Assembly: GCA_024680835.1 (NCBI GenBank)
Contig: JAILBP010000219.1
Coordinates: forward strand, 1-14,696
Length of the DNA stretch: 14,696 bases
Reading direction: 5' to 3'
Origin: RGIG6904 sp024680835
GTDB lineage: Bacteria; Bacillota; Clostridia; Lachnospirales; Lachnospiraceae
The translations under genes were made by a program, and so were the position numbers. This document shows, in pieces, positions 1 to 7,166 of this stretch (its first letter is position 1; every line of letters begins with the position of its first letter). The notes under the pieces are model-generated. The model was not told the DNA's origin. It saw only the letters and a program-made list of their open reading frames with translations, and did no database searches.

Positions 1-169
1 ATATGGCAAAAACCATGATAGCACTGGAGTAGCCTCCTATGATGAGTGTTGATAGCATTGAAAAGAAGCCCCCGACAAATGCTGCGCTCAATATGAGGTT
101 TAGCAGACGGTGCTGGATATCCAGTTCATCGCTGAACAATAATTTTATGAGCCTTTTGATCATATTCAT
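1..169 (-). CDS. N-terminal fragment of a predicted membrane sensor protein
   Basis: Only the first 56 codons are inside the window; the gene continues past the left edge. The protein begins MNMIKRLIKLLF, then a short polar stretch (SDELDIQHR), then a hydrophobic segment from about residue 22 to beyond residue 50, which is probably a first transmembrane helix and the start of a second. This opening, with a short amphipathic lead and a HRLLNLIL-like entry into the membrane, is typical of multi-pass sensor histidine kinases and GGDEF proteins of Lachnospiraceae. That family assignment is inference, because no kinase or cyclase domain is visible. The ATG overlaps the rsmI stop codon as ATGA, and GGGAGAGG lies just upstream, so translation is probably coupled to rsmI. 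A second in-frame ATG lies two codons further on. Confidence 0.7.
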   Translation of the reverse strand, partial: MNMIKRLIKLLFSDELDIQHRLLNLILSAAFVGGFFSMLSTLIIGGYSSAIMVFAI

Positions 170-1026
170 TCCTCTCCCAACAGACTATTGTATACCTCCC
201 TGCGTGAGATGCCCCTGTCTTTTGCGACACAACGCATGGCCTCCTTGCGCTCCATGCCTGAATCCTCGTATCTTTTTACATGCTCTTCTATTGTAATATC
301 ATCAAATTCCTTATGCCTGTCACTCTCCAGCTCCTCAAAGGATCTTCCTTCTATTACAAGGACATATTCTCCCCTGGGAGTATTGTCTTTATAGTAATTT
401 AGAACCTCGGAAAATGTCGTTTTTACATTTTCCTCATGTTTTTTGGTTAATTCACGACATACTGTAACAGAGCGGTCTCCGAGAGTCTCATAAAGATCAT
501 TCAGTGTTTTTACCAGATGGTGAGGTGCCTCATATATCACTATGGTTCTGGTTTCTGTCTTAAGATTCTCCAGTATTCTCTTACGCTCTCTCTTTTCGCC
601 GGGGATAAATGCCTCAAACGCGAACCGCCTTGTGGACTGACCGGATAAAGTCAGTGCCGTTACGGCTGCGCAGGCACCGGGAACAGATGTGACCGGGATA
701 TTTTCCTCTATACACATTCTGACCAGGATCTCCCCGGGATCCGAGATGCCCGGTGTGCCGGCATCGGTTATCAGCGCGATATCCCTGCCGGATCTTAAGA
801 TATTCACCAGCTCCTCTGCCTTGTCATATTTATTGAACTCATGATAGCTTGTCATGGGAGTATGGATGTCAAAATGTGTCATCAGCTTCATGGAATTTCT
901 GGTATCCTCGGCTGCTATGAGATCCACCTCACCTAAAATGCGCACCACACGGTATGTCATATCCTCCAGATTGCCTATCGGGGTGGCGCAGAGATAAAGC
1001 ATTCCTGTCTTTTTTTCTGTATCCAT
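166..1026 (-). CDS. rsmI: 16S rRNA (cytidine(1402)-2'-O)-methyltransferase RsmI
   Basis: 286-residue SAM-dependent tetrapyrrole-methylase-fold enzyme that 2'-O-methylates C1402 in the decoding centre of 16S rRNA. Family signatures are clear: YLCATPIGNLEDMTYR near residues 11-26, AAEDTR at 38-43, ITDAGTPGISDPG at 86-98, SVPGACAAVTAL at 114-125, FIPGEKRERKR at 140-150, and IYEAPHH at 164-170. The C-terminal ~45 residues form a small helical domain resembling the RsmI HTH extension. The orthologue is B. subtilis yabC, at the same cluster position. Start: the frame is open up to an ATG at 1083, inside trmN6. The ATG at 1026 gives the usual short lead before the LYLxATPIGN motif but has a long spacing (14 bases) from AAAAAGG. 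The 1083 start has GGAT 6-7 bases upstream and cannot be excluded. Confidence 0.95.
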   Translation of the reverse strand: MDTEKKTGMLYLCATPIGNLEDMTYRVVRILGEVDLIAAEDTRNSMKLMTHFDIHTPMTSYHEFNKYDKAEELVNILRSGRDIALITDAGTPGISDPGEILVRMCIEENIPVTSVPGACAAVTALTLSGQSTRRFAFEAFIPGEKRERKRILENLKTETRTIVIYEAPHHLVKTLNDLYETLGDRSVTVCRELTKKHEENVKTTFSEVLNYYKDNTPRGEYVLVIEGRSFEELESDRHKEFDDITIEEHVKRYEDSGMERKEAMRCVAKDRGISRREVYNSLLGEE

Positions 1027-1063
1027 TGTATAATTTATGTCCTTTTTGCAATTTAAGACAATA

Positions 1064-1810
1064 TCAATATCCGTATATATCATAGATCATCCGGGTATAT
1101 TTTCCCGGACTCTCATACACTATGACAGGCTCCTCCACAATGACCTCCCTGCCTGCGCCGAGGATTCCCTCTATCAACACCATATTGGGCTTTTTATCGA
1201 CAAAGGGCTGCACAAATTTTATACGCTTGGGCTCTATCCTGTGCGCACACATGGTACACATGATCTCAGCCAGACGGTTGGGCCGGTGCACCATAAAAAA
1301 TCTTCCCCCGGGCTTTAACAGACGGCTGCTTTCGCGCAGAACGTCATCCAGGGTACACAGTGCCTCATGTCTGGCTATATATTTTGCGGGATTCTCGTTT
1401 ATGAGACCTTCTCCGCCTGCCATATAGGGTGGATTGACGGTCACTATATTAAAAGAAGAGGCACCAAATATTTCTGATGCCACCTTTATGTCCCCTGTTA
1501 CAATATCTATCTTATCAGTCAGTCCGTTGCCCGCAACAGACCTCCTTGCCATATCGGCAGACTCCTCCTGTATTTCAAGACCGGTAAAATGCGCCCCCTC
1601 CGTCTTGGCCTCCATCAGTATCGGTATTATGCCTGTACCGGTACCGAGATCCAGGCATACGTCCTGTGGCCTTACCCTGACGAAGCCCGACAGCAGCACA
1701 GCATCCATACCAAAACAAAACCTCTTCGGATCCTGTATTATGCCGTAATCATTGCGCTCAAGCTCGTCAACTCTCTCGCCTTCCCTTAATTCAAAAGCAT
1801 CAGGATTCAT
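1064..1810 (-). CDS. trmN6: tRNA1(Val) (adenine(37)-N6)-methyltransferase TrmN6/YabB family
   Basis: 248-residue class I SAM-dependent methyltransferase, expected to modify A37 next to the anticodon of a tRNA. The SAM-binding motif I is CLDLGTGTGIIPIL at about residues 52-65. The catalytic NPPY motif, typical of N6-adenine methyltransferases, is at 126-129, followed by MAGGEG. The opening contains a D-G-Y-G-I-I-Q-like element (DYGIIQDPKRFCFGMDAVLL), the substrate-side signature of the YfiC/YabB family. The ATG at 1810 follows GACGGGGAAA and overlaps the end of ricT by 11 bases. The frame stays open a further ~570 bases upstream, but that part is antiparallel-free overlap with the low-complexity ricT tail in another frame and is not coding. 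The position corresponds to B. subtilis yabB. Confidence 0.92.
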   Translation of the reverse strand: MNPDAFELREGERVDELERNDYGIIQDPKRFCFGMDAVLLSGFVRVRPQDVCLDLGTGTGIIPILMEAKTEGAHFTGLEIQEESADMARRSVAGNGLTDKIDIVTGDIKVASEIFGASSFNIVTVNPPYMAGGEGLINENPAKYIARHEALCTLDDVLRESSRLLKPGGRFFMVHRPNRLAEIMCTMCAHRIEPKRIKFVQPFVDKKPNMVLIEGILGAGREVIVEEPVIVYESPGKYTRMIYDIYGY

Positions 1811-3251
1811 TTTCCCCGTCCCTGTGTCCGCCGCCGGAACCGCCCTTACGGTTTCCGTTGTAGTTTTTGTTGCGGTTCTTATAGTTTTTATTGTGGTAAT
1901 TCTTACCCTGTTCCCTGTTTTTGTCTGCGAAATGATTTTTGTCTGTATTCCTGTCTTTATTTCTGTCACGGACAAAATCCTTTGCGTGTTCTGACTTAAA
2001 GCCTTCTTTTTTCTGTCCCTCGAAATCGTTGCCTCTCCTGCCGCCATCAGTGTATGTTTCTTCTCTGAGATCTGTGGTTGCATTATCCTTTCTGTAATCC
2101 TTGCGGCTGAATTTACGATATCTGTTGTCCTTGCCGTCACGACCGTCTCTGTAGTCACGGTTGTCCCTGTTTTCTCTGCCATCCCGGCTGTCTCTGTTTT
2201 CTCCGGGCTCGCGGTTTTTATGCTCTCTGCTGTCCGCATCACCTGCTGATGCTTTTGCGTCTTTTTTATCGTATTTGTTGTATCTGTCGTTTTTGTTTTT
2301 ATTTCTGCGGTTATTTTTAGTATCCTCATCCCTGCCGTTATCCGGTGAGTCGGCGGATCTCTCCTCCAAAGCCTCGGCATCAAAGCCCTCTTCCTTTAAC
2401 TGCTGTCTCTCCTCCTCGGACAGATCGCTCTCTTTCCGCTTTGACCTGAAGCTCAGCTCATCAACGGGATACTCCCGCATTTCCTTTTCGTCATCTACTT
2501 CCACCAGTACCTTGACTAACTGTCTCAGCACGGAAACAGAGGATACCTCACCCTTAAGACCGTCCGGTGTCGTGACATATGCCCCCACATTAGGCAATTT
2601 ACTGTTAAGGTACTCGTAGGTTTCCTGCTCATTTTTGAGACAGCACATGAGTCTGCCGCAGGCTCCGGAAATTTTGGTAGGATTGAGTGAAAGGTTCTGT
2701 TCCTTTGCCATCTTTATGGAAACCGGCACAAATTCGTTCATATACATATTGCAGCAAAGGGGTCTGCCGCATATGCCCAGACCGCCCACCAGCTTGGTCT
2801 CGTCTCTCACACCTATCTGTCGGAGCTCTATCCTGGTGCGGAATATCCCCGCAAGATCCTTTATCAGCTCCCTGAAATCAACGCGGCCGTCCGCCGTAAA
2901 ATAAAATACGATCTTTGAGCGGTCAAATAAATACTCCACATCCACCAGCTTCATCTCTAATCCGTGCAGTGCGATCTTCTCGCGGCAGATGCGGTATGCC
3001 TCTTTTTCCTTGTCCTTATTTTCGTGACAGATCCGCATGTCCTCATCCGTGGCAACACGCAAAACCTTATATAAGGGCAGCCTTACATGTCTGTCCTCCA
3101 CCTCCTTTGGCGGCATTATGACCGTTCCAAAGCATGCTCCTCTGTCAGTATCCACTATTACATGTGATCCCACACCCATTTCAAGCGAATTTGGATCAAA
3201 ATATGTTATCTTGCCTTCATTACGGAAAGTAACACCTACAACATTTACCAT
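1800..3251 (-). CDS. ricT: RicT/YaaT, PSP1-domain subunit of the RNase Y specificity complex, with long charged tail
   Basis: 483 residues. Residues ~1-270 form the PSP1/RicT core: an N-terminal beta-rich part (MVNVVGVTFRNEGKITYFDP, DRGACFGTV), then a region with GGLGICGRPLCCNMYMNEF (158-174) and SGACGRLMCCLKNEQETYEYL (195-215). Visible cysteines are 161, 166, 167, 198, 203 and 204. In Bacillus, RicT works with RicA (YmcA) and RicF (YlbF), binds iron-sulphur clusters through such cysteines, and steers RNase Y-dependent mRNA maturation, affecting sporulation, competence and biofilm formation. Residues ~272-483 are an added low-complexity tail very rich in Asp, Arg, Lys and Asn, ending in an Asn/Lys/Gly-rich section. 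The core-only family length is about 275. The synteny (holB before, trmN6 after) matches yaaT. The ATG is preceded only by a purine-rich stretch with no canonical Shine-Dalgarno. Confidence 0.94.
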   Translation of the reverse strand: MVNVVGVTFRNEGKITYFDPNSLEMGVGSHVIVDTDRGACFGTVIMPPKEVEDRHVRLPLYKVLRVATDEDMRICHENKDKEKEAYRICREKIALHGLEMKLVDVEYLFDRSKIVFYFTADGRVDFRELIKDLAGIFRTRIELRQIGVRDETKLVGGLGICGRPLCCNMYMNEFVPVSIKMAKEQNLSLNPTKISGACGRLMCCLKNEQETYEYLNSKLPNVGAYVTTPDGLKGEVSSVSVLRQLVKVLVEVDDEKEMREYPVDELSFRSKRKESDLSEEERQQLKEEGFDAEALEERSADSPDNGRDEDTKNNRRNKNKNDRYNKYDKKDAKASAGDADSREHKNREPGENRDSRDGRENRDNRDYRDGRDGKDNRYRKFSRKDYRKDNATTDLREETYTDGGRRGNDFEGQKKEGFKSEHAKDFVRDRNKDRNTDKNHFADKNREQGKNYHNKNYKNRNKNYNGNRKGGSGGGHRDGENES

Positions 3252-3285
3252 CTTGTCTTCTTAATCTCTCTTTCTATATTTCTGG

Positions 3286-3304
3286 TAACTGTTCTGAACA
3301 GTTA
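3286..3304. promoter_or_regulatory. Perfect 9-bp inverted repeat between holB and ricT
   Basis: TAACTGTTC-T-GAACAGTTA is a perfect dyad with one central base. It lies in the 87-base gap between the holB stop and the ricT start, 35 bases upstream of the ricT ATG. There is no U-tract right after it in the direction of transcription, so an operator is more likely than a terminator. The protein that would bind it is unknown. Confidence 0.45.
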
Positions 3305-3338
3305 AAATTCTGTATTGCGAAGCCCTCTTTCAGACAGG

Positions 3339-4400
3339 TCAGGTTTCCTTCATGGCAAAGAACAGAAGATCCATCACGATCTCCAGATTCACATTAGCCC
3401 TGATCCTGGCTCTCGATTTCTCCACGGTCTCCAAAACATTCTGTATGCCCTGGAAGGTGATCTCCCCTGCCGCCCTTTTCAGCTCGTAATACCTGTCCTT
3501 TAATATAAGACTGTTCACGTCATTGGATGCTTTTATCATTAATACTTCATGATACCAAAGCATTATTATATCAAAATAATCATCAATTTCCAACTTATTA
3601 TCTGATTTTGTGATATCCGCGGATCCGTCATCCGCTTCACCGCCCTTTTTTGCGGATCTTGATGTCCTTTCCACTATCCGTTTTGCTGTCTCTATCAGTT
3701 CATAGGAATCCTTATCCCTGATGCCCGACAGCATATCCAGGGTATTCCTCTGAAACTCCACAAACTCCGGAGAGTTGCCCAGCTTGATGGCCTTTCCCAC
3801 GTTACCCTGGGCGTGGGCAACACAGATATCGCTCTGGTAATCCACAAGATGCTGCTGTTCCATGAGATATTTTTTTATCTTCGTACCTTCAACGGGACGC
3901 AGCTCGAGATTGACGCATCTCGACAGTATGGTGGGCAGCATCATCTCTCTGGATGAGCACAACAGCATCATGATGACATACTCCGGTGGCTCCTCAAGAG
4001 ATTTCAGCAGTGCATTCTGGGCTTCAGAGCGCATCTTCTCCGCCTCGTTTATGATGAAGATCTTGTAGGGACTCTCATAAGGTTTGACAAATATATTGTC
4101 CTTGATCTGAGTCCTGATATCATCTATAGAGATTGCCGTCTTGCTCTTTTCTATAAAAAAGATGTCCGGATGGTTACCGCTTAGGATCTTCCTGCAGGAT
4201 CTGCACTGCATACAGGGTTTTCCCTGATCCGACGGTGCCTCGCACAGCAATGCGGCTGCGAATGTTGTGGCAATTGTCTTTTTGCCGGACAATTTCGGAC
4301 CCGTTATGATATATGCGTGAGACGGCTTTTTCTGCTGCACCGCATTTATCATATGTTCTTTTACTTTTTCATGTCCGCATATTTCATCAAACCTTAGCAT
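3339..4400 (-). CDS. holB: DNA polymerase III delta prime subunit (clamp loader)
   Basis: 353 residues. Delta prime is part of the clamp loader that places the sliding clamp on DNA. The P-loop is GPKLSGKKT (34-42), with Lys where the usual Thr/Ser follows GK. The Walker B region is IFIINEAEKM (114-123), with Asn in place of the usual Asp. Delta prime is generally a weak or non-hydrolysing subunit, so this fits. A zinc module is visible as Cys53, Cys63, Cys66 and Cys69. NALLKSLEEPPE (129-140) and LPTILSRC (155-162) are classic family motifs. The C-terminal collar domain is less conserved. The start follows GGTGG seven bases upstream. Upstream is yaaR across a 122-base gap, downstream ricT, the same order as in Bacillus. 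Confidence 0.95.
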   Translation of the reverse strand: MLRFDEICGHEKVKEHMINAVQQKKPSHAYIITGPKLSGKKTIATTFAAALLCEAPSDQGKPCMQCRSCRKILSGNHPDIFFIEKSKTAISIDDIRTQIKDNIFVKPYESPYKIFIINEAEKMRSEAQNALLKSLEEPPEYVIMMLLCSSREMMLPTILSRCVNLELRPVEGTKIKKYLMEQQHLVDYQSDICVAHAQGNVGKAIKLGNSPEFVEFQRNTLDMLSGIRDKDSYELIETAKRIVERTSRSAKKGGEADDGSADITKSDNKLEIDDYFDIIMLWYHEVLMIKASNDVNSLILKDRYYELKRAAGEITFQGIQNVLETVEKSRARIRANVNLEIVMDLLFFAMKET

Positions 4401-4464
4401 GATCTCACCACCCTTTGATCAAAAAATGTTTCAGTTCACAGCCTAAATTCAATGCCCGGTGAAG

Positions 4465-4508
4465 CTGACCGCCTGTTAACACGACTGACCGAAACCCGGA
4501 TATTGACC
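4465..4508. repeat. Three direct YTGACC repeats in the yaaR-holB gap
   Basis: CTGACC at 4465-4470 and 4485-4490 and TTGACC at 4503-4508 lie in the same orientation, 20 and 18 bases apart, that is about two helical turns. They fall in the 122-base gap between yaaR and holB, which holds no gene. They could be protein-binding sites upstream of holB, or chance given the short unit. Confidence 0.25.
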
Positions 4509-4522
4509 TGAATAAGTCACCG

Positions 4523-4963
4523 TTACGTCAATATATCTAACAGCATTCCCTCGATCTCGCCTATCTTGGCCAATATTGCAACGTGATTTTTTTCGTCCTC
4601 CAGCAGCTCCCCAGCCAGCTCGTCCAACGCCTGATCCACAAGCCGTATTATCCCATAGACCCTGTGCCTTCCTCTCCTGTCCAGAAAATTCTCTCTTGAA
4701 AACTTGTGGGAGCGGTTTACTATCTCATTCAAAAATTCCTTGATCATCCCGCGGTATTTTTTCATCTCGCGGATATCCATATGCTTGGCTATAAGGTTGC
4801 CCTGCACATTGATATCCTTTAGCATCCCTTCAACCTTCGCCTGCAGATCCGCATCTGCCAGTGCGCTGTTTAAGGTGAACTTAAAGGTATCATCCGCATT
4901 CTGTGTCTGATTTGTCTGATTTGCCTGCTGCACGCCGGGCAGGTCGCTAACTCTGATATCCAT
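4523..4963 (-). CDS. yaaR: YaaR family protein (DUF327)
   Basis: 146 residues, soluble, no membrane segment. After an Asn/Gln-rich lead (to about residue 25) comes a mostly helical domain with VQGNLIAKHMDIREMKKYRGMI, FLNEIV and the highly conserved centre LDRRGRHRVYGIIRLVDQALDELA, the hallmarks of the YaaR/DUF327 family. Its biochemical role is not established; its steady linkage to holB, tmk and ricT is the main clue. The start at 4963 is chosen because GGAGGA sits six bases before this ATG. The frame extends to a TTG at 4990, which would place that Shine-Dalgarno inside the gene. The last codons are followed by a gap with direct repeats before holB. Confidence 0.9.
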   Translation of the reverse strand: MDIRVSDLPGVQQANQTNQTQNADDTFKFTLNSALADADLQAKVEGMLKDINVQGNLIAKHMDIREMKKYRGMIKEFLNEIVNRSHKFSRENFLDRRGRHRVYGIIRLVDQALDELAGELLEDEKNHVAILAKIGEIEGMLLDILT

Positions 4964-5029
4964 TTTTTGTCCTCCGGCTGTATCACTCAAACATACTCCG
5001 GTTCATGCCGACCTCTCAGGATCCGCTGC

Positions 5030-5626
5030 TTACATGTTCTTACGGTCTGCTATCCAGTCCTTAATATTCTTTACTGTCTCGTCAAGATCCAGGTTTTCAA
5101 AACGTTTTGTTATATGTGACGCCTCCAGCTTTTCCTCGGAAAAATCTTCCTCGTCACCCAAAAACCTGCGGCACATCTCCGCGTATTTCGGGTTTTTCTG
5201 ACTTCTCTCACGGTTCAATGCCCTCATGAGCCGCTCCCCGTCGTCCACGAAAATGTAGACAGGTACCACGGCACCTTCCCCATAATATGAGACAAGCCCA
5301 TTGTATGCCTCCAAAGTTCCTATCAGAATATAATCTTCTGAATCCGGCTTTATATGATCATCTGCTACAGTAAAATAATACCATATTCCGTACACCGTGT
5401 CATAGGATCTGAGTTCCGCTATCCTGCCGGAAGACTTGAGTTTCTCCAGCTGATCCTCGGTATAGAAAACATACTCTCTTCCGTCAACCTCGCCATCCCT
5501 CCTCGGTCTGGTGGTCCCCGGTACAATTGGCGTAAGCTTTAACCCTTCGTCGGACAACAGTTTCTTATATATAGTATCTTTTCCGGATGAGCTCTTGCCC
5601 ATCAAACAAAATATAGCCATCTCCAT
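5030..5626 (-). CDS. Guanylate-kinase-like nucleoside monophosphate kinase
   Basis: 198 residues. The P-loop GKSSSGKDT lies at residues 10-18, and PGTTRPRRDGEVDGREYVF at 36-54 matches the guanylate kinase NMP-binding signature (TTRxPRxGExdGxdY). YDTVYGIWYYF at 75-85 stands where guanylate kinases have their YG-Y-GT element. The P-loop has Asp after GK where guanylate kinases usually have a small residue, and the body is divergent, so it is probably a paralogue and not the main Gmk. It would phosphorylate a nucleoside monophosphate, presumably GMP. It occupies the slot that tmk has in the Bacillus cluster, between the decarboxylase (34-base gap) and yaaR (66-base gap). Start: ATG at 5626 has AGG only 3 bases ahead. 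ATG at 5620 would put the same AGG eight bases ahead, so a start two codons shorter is possible. Confidence 0.82.
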   Translation of the reverse strand: MEMAIFCLMGKSSSGKDTIYKKLLSDEGLKLTPIVPGTTRPRRDGEVDGREYVFYTEDQLEKLKSSGRIAELRSYDTVYGIWYYFTVADDHIKPDSEDYILIGTLEAYNGLVSYYGEGAVVPVYIFVDDGERLMRALNRERSQKNPKYAEMCRRFLGDEEDFSEEKLEASHITKRFENLDLDETVKNIKDWIADRKNM

Positions 5627-5660
5627 TACCTGCCGTTACCGGCCAACATCTATAGAAAAA

Positions 5661-7166
5661 CTACTGTTCACATACTTCAATGTACATCTGATCCTTAAGT
5701 CCGCGGACATCAAATCCGTCCTTTACATATCCCTTGATCAGCTCTATGATCTCCGCAGTCACTGATTCCCCCGGCGCCAAAACCGGAATTCCCGGAGGAT
5801 ACAGGAAAACAAAGACTCCGCTCACACGATCTGCCGCCTCATCCAGCAGCACCGCCTTCTTTTGTGCCCTGAACGCACTGCCCGCGGGGCATACCGTCAC
5901 CGGCTCAGGATATGGAGCTGTAAGCCCCCCGGTAGAAAGCTTTTCATTGATCAGCCCCCCGGTGACAGGTTCTTCAGTGATCTCCCTTCCGGTGGCAGGC
6001 TTTCCACTGATCGATTTTCCGTCAGCCAGCTCTCCGTCGATTTCCAGTATCGCACCGGCAAGCCTTTCAAATCCCTCATCAGTATCCATCAGACTGCTCA
6101 GTGCGGTGACATAAAATGATGCCTCCATCTCCAGCCTGAGATGGTACCTGTCCCCAAGTATCCTGTACAGATCATGACCTGTCAGACCCGTATTACCCGT
6201 TCCTATCAGTATCTTCGAAATATCACGCTTACTGTTGTCATATTCATGCCGGTAAACTCTGAGAGCCCTGAGCTTATCCACTCTTCGGTAAAAAAGGTCA
6301 AGCCGGTTTGCAAATCGGTCAAAATATTCTTTTCCCCGGGAGTCTAGAAAATTCAGGCAGGAAGAGATTCCGCTCATCAATATGTAGGACGGCGAGCTGC
6401 TCTCAAATATCGTCAGATACCTTCCGATATCCAGCTCCTGCGCCCGCGGGCTTAATATGTGCAGAACCGAGGTCTGAGTAGGAGCGGGAAGAGTTTTGTG
6501 AAGACTCTGTATCACAATGTCCGCTCCCTGCCTCACGGCACTCTCCGGAAAAATATCATGCATTCCGAAGTGGGCTCCGTGAGCCTCATCCACTATGAGA
6601 AGACCATCCCTCTCATGTATAAGCTCTGCCAGGGCAGCTATATCCGAGGTGATTCCGTCATAGGTTGGGGATGTAACGAAAAGACACGGCTTTAATGTCT
6701 TTTTTTCGGATTCCCGACAAAAATCATGTCTTTTTTTCAACAAAGTATCAACATCTTGTGGATAAATACCTTCGTAAAATCCATATCGTGATGTACCGGA
6801 GAAAACATATTCCGGCTCAGCGTCCTTTAGTATAACCGCATTGTATGCCGACTTGTGGGATCCCCTGTCCAGTATGAGGTAATACTCACCGGTGTCCATT
6901 ACAGCTGTTATGGCAGACAATATGCCGCAGCTGCTGCCATTCACAAGATAAAAACTCTCCATCGCACCGAAAAGCTTAGCGCACTGTGCCTGGAGCTCTC
7001 TCAGTATCCCCCGGGGATGATGCAGATCGTCAAAAGGCTCTATCTCCGTTATATCCACATCATAGGCATTAAAGCCGGGATCAAATCTTCTCTTGTGTCC
7101 GGGCATATGGAACGGATAGTAATCACTCTTCGAATAATCCTGCAGCTCTCTACCTAAATCGATCAT
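5661..7166 (-). CDS. Orn/Lys/Arg decarboxylase-family PLP enzyme (YaaO-like)
   Basis: 501 residues, fold type I PLP enzyme of the basic amino acid decarboxylase group, which makes polyamines or cadaverine. Visible motifs: PFHMPGHKR (18-26), LVNGSSCGILSAI (74-86) for the PLP phosphate, LDRGSHKSAYNA (99-110), SPTYDGI (166-172), IVDEAHGAHFG (191-201), and SLHKTLPAPTQT (221-232) with Lys224 as the Schiff-base lysine. The C-terminal domain has FLYPPGIPVLAPGE (454-467). Substrate cannot be read from the sequence. Residues 376-415 between the two domains are four tandem 10-residue repeats, unusual for the family. The ATG overlaps the stop of the upstream gene by one base (TGATG), so translation is likely coupled. 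In Bacillus the equivalent gene, yaaO, also lies at the head of this cluster. Confidence 0.93.
   Translation of the reverse strand: MIDLGRELQDYSKSDYYPFHMPGHKRRFDPGFNAYDVDITEIEPFDDLHHPRGILRELQAQCAKLFGAMESFYLVNGSSCGILSAITAVMDTGEYYLILDRGSHKSAYNAVILKDAEPEYVFSGTSRYGFYEGIYPQDVDTLLKKRHDFCRESEKKTLKPCLFVTSPTYDGITSDIAALAELIHERDGLLIVDEAHGAHFGMHDIFPESAVRQGADIVIQSLHKTLPAPTQTSVLHILSPRAQELDIGRYLTIFESSSPSYILMSGISSCLNFLDSRGKEYFDRFANRLDLFYRRVDKLRALRVYRHEYDNSKRDISKILIGTGNTGLTGHDLYRILGDRYHLRLEMEASFYVTALSSLMDTDEGFERLAGAILEIDGELADGKSISGKPATGREITEEPVTGGLINEKLSTGGLTAPYPEPVTVCPAGSAFRAQKKAVLLDEAADRVSGVFVFLYPPGIPVLAPGESVTAEIIELIKGYVKDGFDVRGLKDQMYIEVCEQ
5922..6041. repeat. Four tandem 30-bp repeats inside the decarboxylase gene
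   Basis: A 30-base unit is repeated four times in frame, each giving ten residues: IDGELADGKS, ISGKPATGRE, ITEEPVTGGL and INEKLSTGGL. The two repeats nearest the gene's 3' end are closest to each other; the first is most diverged. The array codes for a polar linker between the PLP-binding part and the C-terminal domain. Because the unit is a multiple of three, copy-number change would keep the frame. Confidence 0.85.

Noticed and set aside
1811..2383. An upstream extension of trmN6 by ~190 codons (Thr/Lys/Glu/Ile-rich)
   Set aside because: It overlaps the low-complexity tail of ricT in another frame and has a repetitive composition unlike a methyltransferase. The ATG at 1810 with GGGGAAA fits the family length.
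4964..4990. A nine-codon longer YaaR starting at TTG
   Set aside because: GGAGGA lies inside this extension at ideal distance from the ATG at 4963.
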